This document shows positions 8,866 through 17,037 of a stretch of 64,000 bases of DNA, in pieces. Origin of the DNA: Nocardia uniformis NBRC 13702 (GTDB taxonomy: Bacteria; Actinomycetota; Actinomycetes; Mycobacteriales; Mycobacteriaceae); the NCBI RefSeq assembly GCF_001613345.1, contig NZ_BDCE01000033.1, positions 1 through 64,000 of the forward strand, in the 5' to 3' direction. The position numbers and the translations under genes were made by a program. The notes under the pieces are model-generated. The model did no database searches. It was given only the letters and a program-made list of their open reading frames with translations, and was not told the origin of the DNA. Numbering within the stretch: the stretch's first letter is position 1; each line of letters opens with the position of its first letter.

Positions 8866-10521
8866 ATGACGATGGCCGCATTCGGCGGGGCCGCAGCGCG
8901 CCCGCTCTTCGGATGGATCACGCTGCCGAGCCTGGTGGCCGCACAGCTGGTGGGCGCACTGCTCGGACTTGCCGCATGGGCGGCCGACGCGCCGGGGTGG
9001 GCAGCGCTGACGATCGGCGTGGTGACCGGGTTGCTACTACTCACCGCATTAGGCAAACGTCCAGTTTCGTCTTGGATCGGGACCTGGTGGCGGTATCGCC
9101 GCAATCGCGACTACGGCCTCGGCGATACCCTCGACTTTCCCGCCGCCGACGGCCGCACCATCGGCCTGTACCGCGACGGCAGCCGCGTGGTCGCGGTGGT
9201 GGAGGCGCTGCCGCCCAAGGGCGGACTGACCCGGCTCTCCTCCGATACCGTGCGGGCCTCGCATCTGCTGCCGCTGTCGGAACTCGCGCACTGCCTCGAA
9301 CAGCACGACATACTGCTGGCCGGAATCGACATCATCTCGCACGGATACCGCAGCCGCTCCGGCACACCCGCCGGAGCCAGCTACGAGAAACTACTGGGAC
9401 CGCTGCCCGCGACGGCGCACCGCACGGTGTGGTTGGCCATCGCGTTCGACGCGCGGCGCTGCCCGGATGCGGTGGCGCGCCGCGGCGGCGGACTCGACGG
9501 AGCGTGCCGGGTGGTGACCATCGCTACCGAGCGCATTGTGCGCACCCTCGACGATGCCGACTGTGCGGCGCGCATTCTCACCACACCGGAGACCCGGCAG
9601 GCGGCGGCACAGATCACCGGCGGAATCGATCCACGCGAACTGACCCAGCGGTGGGGCGGCGTCGAGGTCGGCAATGGCGTGAATATCGGTGCGGCGGTGG
9701 ATCCGAAGCGGCTCGGCTCCGAGGTACTGGCGCGACTGTGGGTGCCACCGACGCGTGGCACCACGGTGGCGGTACGACTGCGACCCGGGCGATCGGCGGA
9801 GACGGTGCGGGTCGGTGCCGCCTGGCGGCTCACCATGCGGGAGCTGCCGCAGGAGCCATTACAGCGGCGGATGATCTCCATGAACGGCCGCCACCGCGAT
9901 GGCCTGCTCGCGCAGCTGCCGCTGGCCACACCCGTCGTCGATGCCACGGTGCCAACCGACGAATTCCCCATCGAAGCCATCGGCGCACTGCAATTGCCGT
10001 CCGCGGGCTGCGGGCAGCTCCTCGGCTCCGATGCCGATGGTAGCGGTGTGGCGGTTCGCCTTGTCGGCCAGGGCATTTCGAGCGTGTACGTGGCCGGGGA
10101 GCTGTGGTTGGCGCAGCAGCTGGTCTTCCGTGCGCTGGCCGTCGGCGAACGCGTACTCATTCGCACCGATCGCCCGCACGCCTGGGAGCACCTCGCCACC
10201 ACCATCGGCAATCCGGAGCGCCTCACCATTGCCGCCGAAACCCACCAGTCCGACGCCGATTTCACGGCCACCGTCGTCGACGGCGTACTGGCGCCCGCAC
10301 CGCACGCGGGCATCACCACCCTCTACCTGACCGGCGATCCACTCGGCTGGCCCGGCTCCCGCCCCGACCTGTCCATTCGGCAACCCGGCGCTTCCGGCAA
10401 CCGAATCACGCTGCGCACCGGCACCACCCGGGTGGAACTCACGCTGGTCACCATCCCCAGCGAGGCCACCTATATCGGCCGCCCGCGCGGGGCGCACGCG
10501 CTGACGCGTCAGCCGGGATAG
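8866..10521 (+). CDS. eccE4: EccE4, ESX-4 membrane protein
   Basis: EccE-family subunit at the edge of the ESX channel. Two N-terminal membrane helices (about residues 15-60) are followed by a large soluble domain with the conserved region around LPLSELAHCLEQ and a C-terminal domain beginning near LPSAGCGQLLG, which has a counterpart (VPTGGCGQLIG) in the second EccE of this window. About 551 aa. Starts possible at TTG 8860, ATG 8866 or ATG 8872; none has a strong ribosome-binding site. M. tuberculosis ESX-4 lacks eccE, whereas other actinobacterial ESX-4 loci have it. Its 3' end overlaps the convergent FMN reductase by 13 bases. Confidence 0.88.
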   Translation: MTMAAFGGAAARPLFGWITLPSLVAAQLVGALLGLAAWAADAPGWAALTIGVVTGLLLLTALGKRPVSSWIGTWWRYRRNRDYGLGDTLDFPAADGRTIGLYRDGSRVVAVVEALPPKGGLTRLSSDTVRASHLLPLSELAHCLEQHDILLAGIDIISHGYRSRSGTPAGASYEKLLGPLPATAHRTVWLAIAFDARRCPDAVARRGGGLDGACRVVTIATERIVRTLDDADCAARILTTPETRQAAAQITGGIDPRELTQRWGGVEVGNGVNIGAAVDPKRLGSEVLARLWVPPTRGTTVAVRLRPGRSAETVRVGAAWRLTMRELPQEPLQRRMISMNGRHRDGLLAQLPLATPVVDATVPTDEFPIEAIGALQLPSAGCGQLLGSDADGSGVAVRLVGQGISSVYVAGELWLAQQLVFRALAVGERVLIRTDRPHAWEHLATTIGNPERLTIAAETHQSDADFTATVVDGVLAPAPHAGITTLYLTGDPLGWPGSRPDLSIRQPGASGNRITLRTGTTRVELTLVTIPSEATYIGRPRGAHALTRQPG

Positions 10522-11069
10522 GGATCAGCGGCCCGGGCCGCCCGCAATGTGCGTCCCCACCAAGCCAATTGACGCAACAACCGGTCGGCGGCATCGACGG
10601 CCGCACCGTCCTGTGTCTCCCCCGCGGTATCGAATTTCCGCTTGGCCTCGTGAAAGCTGACGGTCTCGCGCACCGAGACCATATGAATCTCCGCCACCAC
10701 CTGCCGCAACTGCTCGACGGCGCGCAACCCACCCGACAGTCCGCCGTAGCTGACGAATCCGATTGGCTTGCCCCGCCATTCCCGCTTCGCGGTATCGAGT
10801 GCGGTCTTCAACGAGGCCGGGTACCCATGGTTGTACTCCGACGTTATCGCCACGAAAGCGTCCGCCGCCGCCACCCGCTCCCGATAGGCCGCCACCACCG
10901 CGGTCTCGGTCAGATCCACCGGCAAGGGCGTATCGGCGAGATCGATAACCCCGATATCGAACCGCGCATCCGCCCCCGCCACCCGCAGGAACCACTCCGC
11001 CACCACCGGCGCGAACCGCCCCGGTCGCGTACTGGCCACCATCACCTCGAGCCGCAGCGGATCATCCAT
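10509..11069 (-). CDS. NADPH-dependent FMN reductase family protein
   Basis: Flavodoxin-fold oxidoreductase expected to bind FMN and reduce quinones, azo compounds or free flavin with NAD(P)H. The phosphate-binding loop is ASTRPGR near residue 13, and the isoalloxazine-contacting motif SEYNHGYP lies at about 77-84. A glycine-rich SYGGLSGG follows, as is usual in this family. 186 aa, full length. It is convergent with eccE4, with a 13-base tail overlap, and nothing suggests an ESX role. The physiological substrate cannot be told from sequence. Confidence 0.85.
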   Translation of the reverse strand: MDDPLRLEVMVASTRPGRFAPVVAEWFLRVAGADARFDIGVIDLADTPLPVDLTETAVVAAYRERVAAADAFVAITSEYNHGYPASLKTALDTAKREWRGKPIGFVSYGGLSGGLRAVEQLRQVVAEIHMVSVRETVSFHEAKRKFDTAGETQDGAAVDAADRLLRQLAWWGRTLRAARAADPYPG

Positions 11070-11099
11070 GGCGCGAGCCTAACCCAGCGGTCAGCGGTA

Positions 11100-12566
11100 T
11101 CAGCGGCGGTCGGCGGTGCTGGTGGCGTACGCGGCCAGGCCCTGGGCGGGGAGAATTCGGGGGGTGAAATTCAGGGCGTGGCGGGCGCGTTCGGGGTCGG
11201 CCACCAGGTGACGGACGTCGGTGAGGCGGTATTGGCCGGTGACTATGGGCTCCGGACCGGCGAGGGCCTTGGACATGATGGAGGCGACCTCCCAGACGGT
11301 GATGGGGCGTCCGGAGGCGATATTGAGCGGGACGAATCCGGGTAGGGCCCGCTCGACGGCAGCCACCGTCGCGGCGGCGATATCGCGGACGTGTACGAAA
11401 TCGCGCACCTGTCCACCGTCTTCGAGAATGTGCGGCGCGCGACCGGCCAGCAGTTCGGCTCGAAACTTGGCCGCCACACCGGATTCCGCCGTACGCACGG
11501 CACCGCCCGCCGGATCGCCGTACACGTGGTGATACCGCAGCACGGTCGCCGACCCTCCCGCATTGGCCGCCCACGCCATCGCGTAGTTCTCCTGCGCCGC
11601 TTTGCTTGCCGCATACGCGCTTCGAGGCCGGAGCGGGGCGTCCTCCCCGATCGGCTCCCAGGTCAATACCTCCCCGGTGCGGGGCGCCCGATGGTCGAAC
11701 ATCGCCCGATCCAGATCCCGGCGCCGCCGCATCACCGGAAAGAACACCCCACCACGCACGCCGCGATACCGACCCTCGCCGTAAACCACCACCGACGAGG
11801 CCAGCACCAATCGCCGCACCCGGGCCCGCTCCATGGCCGCCAGCAGTAGCGCTGTCCCGACATCGTTGTGCGCCACGAAGACCGGTGCGCTCTGCATCCC
11901 CGGCGCGGACACTCCGGCCCATTCCGACCGGGTTACCCGCACCCCTGCGACCGGACGCTCCGTCCCGCCCTCCCCCCGGCCGCAACCACCCGCACCGTGG
12001 CTCTCGTCGCGACGCTCAGCACCGGGTCGCCCCGATACCTCGGCCGAATCCTGCTCTCCGGCAACTCCTTCACAATGATGCGCGACCCCGTGGGGCGCCG
12101 GTCCGACAGGTGACACATTCCGCCCACCCGATCGACTCGCCCCCTCCTGACCGTCCGCTCGGCGGACAATCGGCTGCGATTCGGGATCGGTGGTGTCCTG
12201 GGCCGCCCGATCTTCCGCTCCCGCGCCTTGCCCGTCCGACCGCAGCGCACCTTCCTGCTCGACCACCTTCTCATCGCGCCTGCCGAGTTCCGCAAGCCCG
12301 GGCGCGGGCACGGCCGCGGCGAGATGGCAGACCACGTCGACACCGCGCAGCAACTGTTCGAGCGCACCCGCGTCACGAATATCGACGACCGAAACCCCCT
12401 GCGGCGGTGACGCATCCGCCCCATGCACCGGCTCCGCCATAAGGTCGATCGCGATCACCTCATGCCCGGCCGCCCGCAGTGCCCGATGCACATGGGCCCC
12501 GATATACCCGGCCGCACCGGTCAACAACACCCGCGACCGCTCGGCCCGCACTCCACCCGCGCTCAT
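11100..12566 (-). CDS. NAD-dependent epimerase/dehydratase (GalE3-like) with large internal insertion
   Basis: Extended short-chain dehydrogenase acting on a nucleotide sugar. Rossmann motif GAAGYIG is at residues 17-23; the catalytic YAASK lies near 317-321, far later than usual. The displacement is due to about 125 extra hydrophilic residues (about 95-220, rich in Gly, Arg, Glu, Asp) between CHLAAAVPAPGL and the core helix VFVAHNDVGTALLLA. Without it the protein would match the usual length of about 330-360 aa. The ATG at 12566 is chosen because it starts just before the Rossmann strand. It is followed upstream by a methylthioadenosine phosphorylase gene, the same pairing as Rv0535/galE3 in M. 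tuberculosis. Whether the insertion leaves the enzyme active is unknown. Confidence 0.8.
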   Translation of the reverse strand: MSAGGVRAERSRVLLTGAAGYIGAHVHRALRAAGHEVIAIDLMAEPVHGADASPPQGVSVVDIRDAGALEQLLRGVDVVCHLAAAVPAPGLAELGRRDEKVVEQEGALRSDGQGAGAEDRAAQDTTDPESQPIVRRADGQEGASRSGGRNVSPVGPAPHGVAHHCEGVAGEQDSAEVSGRPGAERRDESHGAGGCGRGEGGTERPVAGVRVTRSEWAGVSAPGMQSAPVFVAHNDVGTALLLAAMERARVRRLVLASSVVVYGEGRYRGVRGGVFFPVMRRRRDLDRAMFDHRAPRTGEVLTWEPIGEDAPLRPRSAYAASKAAQENYAMAWAANAGGSATVLRYHHVYGDPAGGAVRTAESGVAAKFRAELLAGRAPHILEDGGQVRDFVHVRDIAAATVAAVERALPGFVPLNIASGRPITVWEVASIMSKALAGPEPIVTGQYRLTDVRHLVADPERARHALNFTPRILPAQGLAAYATSTADRR

Positions 12567-12747
12567 AGCGTCCAGCCTAAGCGTCCGCGTCCGGGTGAAC
12601 AGGGGACGAATGATGAGCAGCGCTCCGGCAAGCCGCCCCGCGTCGGGTCCAGAACTCCATCGCGGGATGACGTGTTTCGCCGCCGCCGACAGCAACAGCC
12701 CGGCTCGACCAATAAGTCAGACGGCCCCTAACGAATCGTGCAGCGCG

Positions 12748-13563
12748 CTACGGCAGTTCGAACGGCAGTGTCACACCGGTACCGGAGTGCACCCGGCAGC
12801 GGTCGCAGGTGTCGTCACCGTCGACGGCGGCCACGGCACCACGGACGAGGGCCTTGAAAGGCACCAGATTTCGCTCGAACTCGGCGAAAACGTTCGCGGC
12901 GCTCACGCCCTCGCCGGATTCCAGACCGGCATCCAGATCGGTAACGAGAGCAATTGCGCTGTAGCACATTTCGAGTTCACGGGCGAGCACAGCCTCCGGA
13001 TGGCCCGTCATATTGACCAGTTCCCACCCCTGTCCGGCGAACCAGCGGCTCTCCGCGCGAGTGGAGAAGCGCGGTCCCTGGACCACGACCATGGTGCCGA
13101 AATCCTTGAGCGGAAGCTCCGGCACCGCGGCGGAGATGGCGGCGGTGCGCAGTTGCTCGCAGTACGGGTCGGCGAAGGCGACATGCACGCCGCCGGCGTC
13201 GAAAAAGGTCTGGTCGCGACCGGAGGTGCGGTCCACCAGCTGATCGGGGACGGCCACGGTGCCCGGGCCCCAATCGGCGCGCAGACTGCCGACCGCGCAC
13301 GGCCCGAGGATGCGCCGCACACCGAGCGAGCGCAGCGCCCACATATTGGCGCGGTACGGCACGGTGTGCGGGGAATACTCGTGCTTGCGCCCGTGCCGCG
13401 GCAGGAACGCCACCGCCCGCCCCGCCACCTCGCCGATGGTGATCGGCGCACTGGGCGCGCCGAACGGGGTCTGCGACTCCACCGTGATCGCGTCGTCGCC
13501 GAAGAAGTCGTAGAACCCACTGCCACCGATAATGGCCAGCGTGGCCCGAGGATCCGAACTCAT
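12748..13563 (-). CDS. S-methyl-5'-thioadenosine phosphorylase family protein
   Basis: Phosphorolyses methylthioadenosine (or a related purine nucleoside) in purine and methionine salvage; cytosolic. The N-terminal GGSGFY, the LPRHGRKHEYSPHTVPYRAN block and the VVVQGPRFSTRAES and NMTGHPEAVLARE motifs are characteristic of the MTAP/PNP family. 271 aa, full length. Near the C-terminus is an unusual CDRC followed by a His, a possible metal site. It lies upstream of the epimerase on the same strand across a 180-base gap and divergent from csoR. Confidence 0.9.
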   Translation of the reverse strand: MSSDPRATLAIIGGSGFYDFFGDDAITVESQTPFGAPSAPITIGEVAGRAVAFLPRHGRKHEYSPHTVPYRANMWALRSLGVRRILGPCAVGSLRADWGPGTVAVPDQLVDRTSGRDQTFFDAGGVHVAFADPYCEQLRTAAISAAVPELPLKDFGTMVVVQGPRFSTRAESRWFAGQGWELVNMTGHPEAVLARELEMCYSAIALVTDLDAGLESGEGVSAANVFAEFERNLVPFKALVRGAVAAVDGDDTCDRCRVHSGTGVTLPFELP

Positions 13564-13635
13564 GCCCCGATTCTCGCGTACCCGCGCACGAGCGCCGGTG
13601 GCAGGGCACGGGTGGTGAGCCCGGAGGCACCGGTG

Positions 13636-13650
13636 TACCCTAGGGGGGTA
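13636..13650. promoter_or_regulatory. Candidate CsoR operator upstream of csoR
   Basis: TACCCTAGGGGGGTA is a near-palindrome with the TACCC...GGGTA ends and G-tract core typical of copper-responsive CsoR/RicR operators. It lies 42 bases before the csoR start, where it would overlap the promoter, so autorepression relieved by Cu(I) is the simple reading. Confidence 0.7.
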
Positions 13651-13691
13651 TTAATGGGCGAGGGCCGACGCGGCCGGGAACGAGGGCATCG

Positions 13692-14030
13692 ATGGCCGAC
13701 GACAAGACCACCACGACGGATGCGGCGGAGTCCTGCCACGACCACAGCACCCACGGCTACATCACCGCCAAGGACGACTACCTCAAGCGCCTGCGCCGCA
13801 TCGAGGGCCAGTCTCGCGGCCTGCAACGCATGGTCGAGGAGGAGAAGTACTGCATCGACATACTCACCCAGGTCTCGGCGATGACCAAGGCCCTCCAGGC
13901 CGTCGCCATGGGCCTGCTCGAGGATCACATCAGCCACTGCGTCGTGGACGCCGCCGTCAAGGGCGGCCCCGAGGCCGAGGCCAAGATCAAGGAAGCCACC
14001 GACGCCATCGCGCGCCTGGTTCGTTCCTGA
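13692..14030 (+). CDS. csoR: CsoR-family copper-sensing repressor
   Basis: All-helical metal-sensitive DNA-binding repressor. The Cu(I) ligand triad is present with exact CsoR spacing: C54, H79 and C83 (25 and 4 residues apart, as in M. tuberculosis C36/H61/C65). The helical core begins at YLKRLRRIEGQSRGLQ. The first 25 residues add a Cys/His-rich segment (CHDHSTH) that may bind extra metal. 112 aa; ATG at 13692 after GAGGG. A matching operator lies at 13636-13650. No copper exporter or chaperone gene adjoins it, so either it acts only on itself here or its targets lie elsewhere. Confidence 0.92.
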   Translation: MADDKTTTTDAAESCHDHSTHGYITAKDDYLKRLRRIEGQSRGLQRMVEEEKYCIDILTQVSAMTKALQAVAMGLLEDHISHCVVDAAVKGGPEAEAKIKEATDAIARLVRS

Positions 14031-14048
14031 ACAGCATTCCGGTCGTTA

Positions 14049-14075
14049 CGGCAGGATTCGCATCGAGCCCTGCCG
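14049..14075. terminator. Weak hairpin between convergent csoR and nitrilase gene
   Basis: A 7-bp perfect stem (CGGCAGG/CCTGCCG) with a 13-base loop lies in the short gap between two converging genes. There is no T-run, so it could be a weak bidirectional terminator or chance. Confidence 0.3.
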
Positions 14076-14081
14076 GACACG

Positions 14082-15056
14082 TCAGGCGCTCTCGCGACCG
14101 ACGAGCCGCATCCGTCCACGTTCCGGCGCTACAGCCGCCGCCACATCCCGCCCCGCGCGGTGTCGGCGCACCGACACCTCTTCGGTCCGCTCCACAATCG
14201 GCCGATCGGGCCGCAATGATTCCCTGATCAGCTGGTCGGTCGGATCAATCTGCGATACACCGAGATTCAGGTCGGCGTAGAGGAAGCCCTCTTCATCCTC
14301 GGCGAGCGGCGTCGCCAATTCGGCTCCGTCCGAGCCGAAGATGCGCGCGAATCCGCCCCCGCGCCCCATTCGCGCGCCTATCCCGAGCACCGGCAGACCG
14401 GTGGCCCCCACCACCGCGCACGGCGCGAGGACGAATGCCCCGCCTTCGATCGCGTACAGGCGGCTCGCCGTGGTCGGGGCCGCGATCCCGGCCTCACCAC
14501 CGGCGGCCAGAAACCCCGGCCAGGCGGCAATATGAATCTGCTGACCGTCGGCGCGCATGGCGCGAGTGAACAGCGGCCGCACATTCTCCTGCCCGGACAA
14601 CGCGCCCAAACGTCCGATACGGCTGCGATGGACAGTGGGCAATCCCGGTGTGCCCGCACTGAATACGCGCCGCTCCTGACTGTTGAGCCCGGGTTTACGC
14701 CGCAGCGACAGCACCACACCGCTATCGTCGATCACAGCCTGCGTCATAAAAACGCGGCGGTCACTACGCTCGACGAATCCGAGCACCACGTGTAATCGAT
14801 GCTCACGCGCGGCCGCGGCAACAGCGCGCATTTCCGCGCCGTCACGAGTCATCGCGTTGGCCCGGTAGTGCGCGGCGGATTCCGCGGCACCGCGCCCATC
14901 GGCCGATACCCACCACGGATAGCCGGGTACGAATGCTTCGGGGAATGCGATGAGATCCGCCCCCGCGGCGGCAGCCGCCCCGATGGATTCGACAACCTGT
15001 TCGATTCCGGCACGCAATTGCCATTTCGGCTCTGCTTGAACTACAGCAACCCGCAC
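14082..15056 (-). CDS. Nitrilase-fold protein lacking the catalytic cysteine
   Basis: Carbon-nitrogen hydrolase fold; clear relatives are nitrilases (MRVAVVQAEPKW start, AFPEAFVPGYPWW, later AAWPGF). Of the Glu-Lys-Cys triad, E40 and K121 (in RRKP) are present, but the nucleophile motif usually reading CWEN is GQEN, with G155 in the Cys place. It is therefore unlikely to be a normal nitrilase. About 324 aa. The GTG at 15056 is chosen: GAGGGAG precedes it and the start matches the second copy at 17038-17892. It is 90 bases downstream of an AraC-family regulator on the same strand. Possible roles are binding or sensing, or a changed reaction. Confidence 0.83.
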   Translation of the reverse strand: MRVAVVQAEPKWQLRAGIEQVVESIGAAAAAGADLIAFPEAFVPGYPWWVSADGRGAAESAAHYRANAMTRDGAEMRAVAAAAREHRLHVVLGFVERSDRRVFMTQAVIDDSGVVLSLRRKPGLNSQERRVFSAGTPGLPTVHRSRIGRLGALSGQENVRPLFTRAMRADGQQIHIAAWPGFLAAGGEAGIAAPTTASRLYAIEGGAFVLAPCAVVGATGLPVLGIGARMGRGGGFARIFGSDGAELATPLAEDEEGFLYADLNLGVSQIDPTDQLIRESLRPDRPIVERTEEVSVRRHRAGRDVAAAVAPERGRMRLVGRESA

Positions 15057-15145
15057 TTTCTCTCCCTCGGCAACGACAGCAACCCCCTGTCTGAATGCAA
15101 TCCTTTTGCCTGGAGCCTTGTTACGCAATGCCTATCCGTGCCGAC

Positions 15146-16138
15146 TTACCGACCGTCCGTGCCAGTGGCCCCAACGACACGGAATGCTGCTGGTGTAGTG
15201 CCCTTTTCAAGCCGGAAGGCCCGATAGAAATGCCGTTCGGTGAGGAAACCCGAGGCCGAGGCAACCAGCGATATGGGAAGCATAGGGTCTCGACCCAGCA
15301 TTTCACAGGCGTTTTCGACCCGCATTCGCCGCAATACCGCCGCCGGACCCTCCTCGAAATCATCGAACACCCGGTAGAGGGTGCGTCGAGACATCAGACA
15401 GCCGTCAGCTATTCGATCCACAGTGAGGCCCGGATCGGTGCAGCGAACACGCATATAGTCCAGGACGCGTTGCCGGGCCAGCGCGTCGGAGGACTGTTCC
15501 GGGATTCGATTCGCCGCCGCGAGAGTGATGGCGGACGCCAGCAGATCCAGGGCGGGAACCGCCAGCAACGACACCTGCTCGGGTGCGCGGTTCTGCAATT
15601 CGGTCAGTTCCCGGAAGTAGCGCGCTACCACTCCAGCGGGACTGTCGCGGGAAATCGCGGTCGCCGTAGGCAGTTCCTCATCAGCGAGGCCGGTGAGTTC
15701 CCGGAGCCGACTCAGCGGCGCCTGCACGACCGCCATTTCCCACTCATCGGGAATTTCCCAGCGATAGGGCCGGGTGCTGTCGTAGAACACCATCGTGCCC
15801 GGCCCTACCTCGGCAACCCGACCGTCCTGATGCAGTCGCCCACGCCCCCGGAGCTGAATGGTCGCGAGTAGATATTCATCATTCGCGCGCGCTATCAATC
15901 CGTTGGTGCGACGCACCTCCTGTGGCGTCGATCCGATGGTGGACATATCCACATCGTCGTAGTGCCCCAGGGTGATCCATCCACGGAAATCTTCAGCGGG
16001 CAGCGGCGTAGAAGCGAGCGGCACATAACTCTCACTGAGTCGTGCATCCCACTGTTCGAAAACCTCCGCCGCCGAACCATCGGCGCCGGATTGCAGCTCG
16101 ATCCGATCGAGCGCTGACCGCTCCAATTCCGCACTCAC
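15146..16138 (-). CDS. AraC-family transcriptional regulator
   Basis: 330 aa. The N-terminal cupin-like ligand domain (about residues 25-190, AraC-binding-like type, including GPGTMVFYDSTRPY) is followed by a C-terminal double helix-turn-helix (about 225-325): first HTH near CLMSRRTLYRVFDDF, second near ASASGFLTERHFYRAF. It lies directly upstream of the first Cys-less nitrilase gene and probably controls it. Closely similar in sequence to the regulator at 19215-20192 (shared MSRRTLYRVFDDFE, GPAAVLRRMRVE), so they look like duplicates. Confidence 0.88.
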   Translation of the reverse strand: MSAELERSALDRIELQSGADGSAAEVFEQWDARLSESYVPLASTPLPAEDFRGWITLGHYDDVDMSTIGSTPQEVRRTNGLIARANDEYLLATIQLRGRGRLHQDGRVAEVGPGTMVFYDSTRPYRWEIPDEWEMAVVQAPLSRLRELTGLADEELPTATAISRDSPAGVVARYFRELTELQNRAPEQVSLLAVPALDLLASAITLAAANRIPEQSSDALARQRVLDYMRVRCTDPGLTVDRIADGCLMSRRTLYRVFDDFEEGPAAVLRRMRVENACEMLGRDPMLPISLVASASGFLTERHFYRAFRLEKGTTPAAFRVVGATGTDGR

Positions 16139-16227
16139 CTTGCACCGTATGTACTTCGATGATTGCGGAGAAGTCTGTCAGATCCCCGACTTCTCGCCTA
16201 ACGGCCGCTCTTGCGATCCACTTCCGT

Positions 16228-16918
16228 TCACGGCTTTTCCCACAGAAGGGGCGCGAGCGCACGCAGCGTCGGCAACGAATCATCACCGAGAATCTGCAAT
16301 GCCACATGGTCGGCACCGGCTGTTATGTGGTGAATGAGCTGTTCCACAACGGCTTCCGCGGCACCGTGCGCCACCACGCCGTCATAGAACCGATCACTAC
16401 CCGGCGCGACCAGATCGGCGTCATCGAAACCGAGACGCCGCAGCGTCGCGACATAGTTCCGCAGACCCAGATAGAACTCCACCCCCGGTCGCGCGGTGGC
16501 CCGAGCGCGTACCGGATCGGCGTCGAGAACCACCTTGTGCTCCACCGCGAGCAACCGATCCGGGCCGAGAACGCCCCGGGCTTCGCGGGTGTGGTCCGGG
16601 GTGACCAGATACGGCAGCGCCCCGGCGGTACGGTCACCGGCCGCCGATACCGAGCAGGAAACGACCCGGATAGCGAGAGTCGATGCGGTGGAACGATTCC
16701 GCTACTTCCTTCGCCGGGGACGCCCAGACGTTCACGATGCTGGTCGCCACGGTGAGGCTGGTGGTGGCCGCGAGCAAATCTTCTACATTGGGTAGCTCCG
16801 CGCCGGGGGAACCACCCAGCCATAACGTGCCGTAACCCAATTCCTCGAGTTCATGCGCACCATCCGGAGTGAACTCGCCATAGCCGCGCCATACTCCGAA
16901 TCGTCCAAGCTGTGTCAT
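16228..16918 (-). pseudogene. Remnant of an F420/flavin LLM-type oxidoreductase
   Basis: The N-terminal part (start ATG 16918, MTQLGRFGVWRGYGE...) reads as a luciferase-like TIM-barrel oxidoreductase up to LLGIGGR, then hits a stop at about 16634. The C-terminal part resumes in another frame at about 16630 (PYLVTPDHTREARG ... VEHKVVLDADPVRAR) and runs to 16228. Compared with intact relatives about 80 residues are missing at the junction, so this is an internal deletion plus frameshift, not a simple sequencing slip. Adjacent genes are nitrilase/AraC units; a former catabolic link is possible. Confidence 0.75.
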
Positions 16919-17037
16919 ATCCGAACCGAACCCGCTTGCGCTCGCCCGTATTCCACCCAGCCTTATTCCACCCGAGAGTATTTCACTCAGCACCATTCAT
17001 GTGCTGTCCCAATCTGTCCCACTCCCACCCGCCACCC

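Noticed and set aside
16228..16918. Programmed frameshift in the LLM oxidoreductase
   Set aside because: About 80 residues are also missing at the junction, so a frameshift alone cannot restore the protein.
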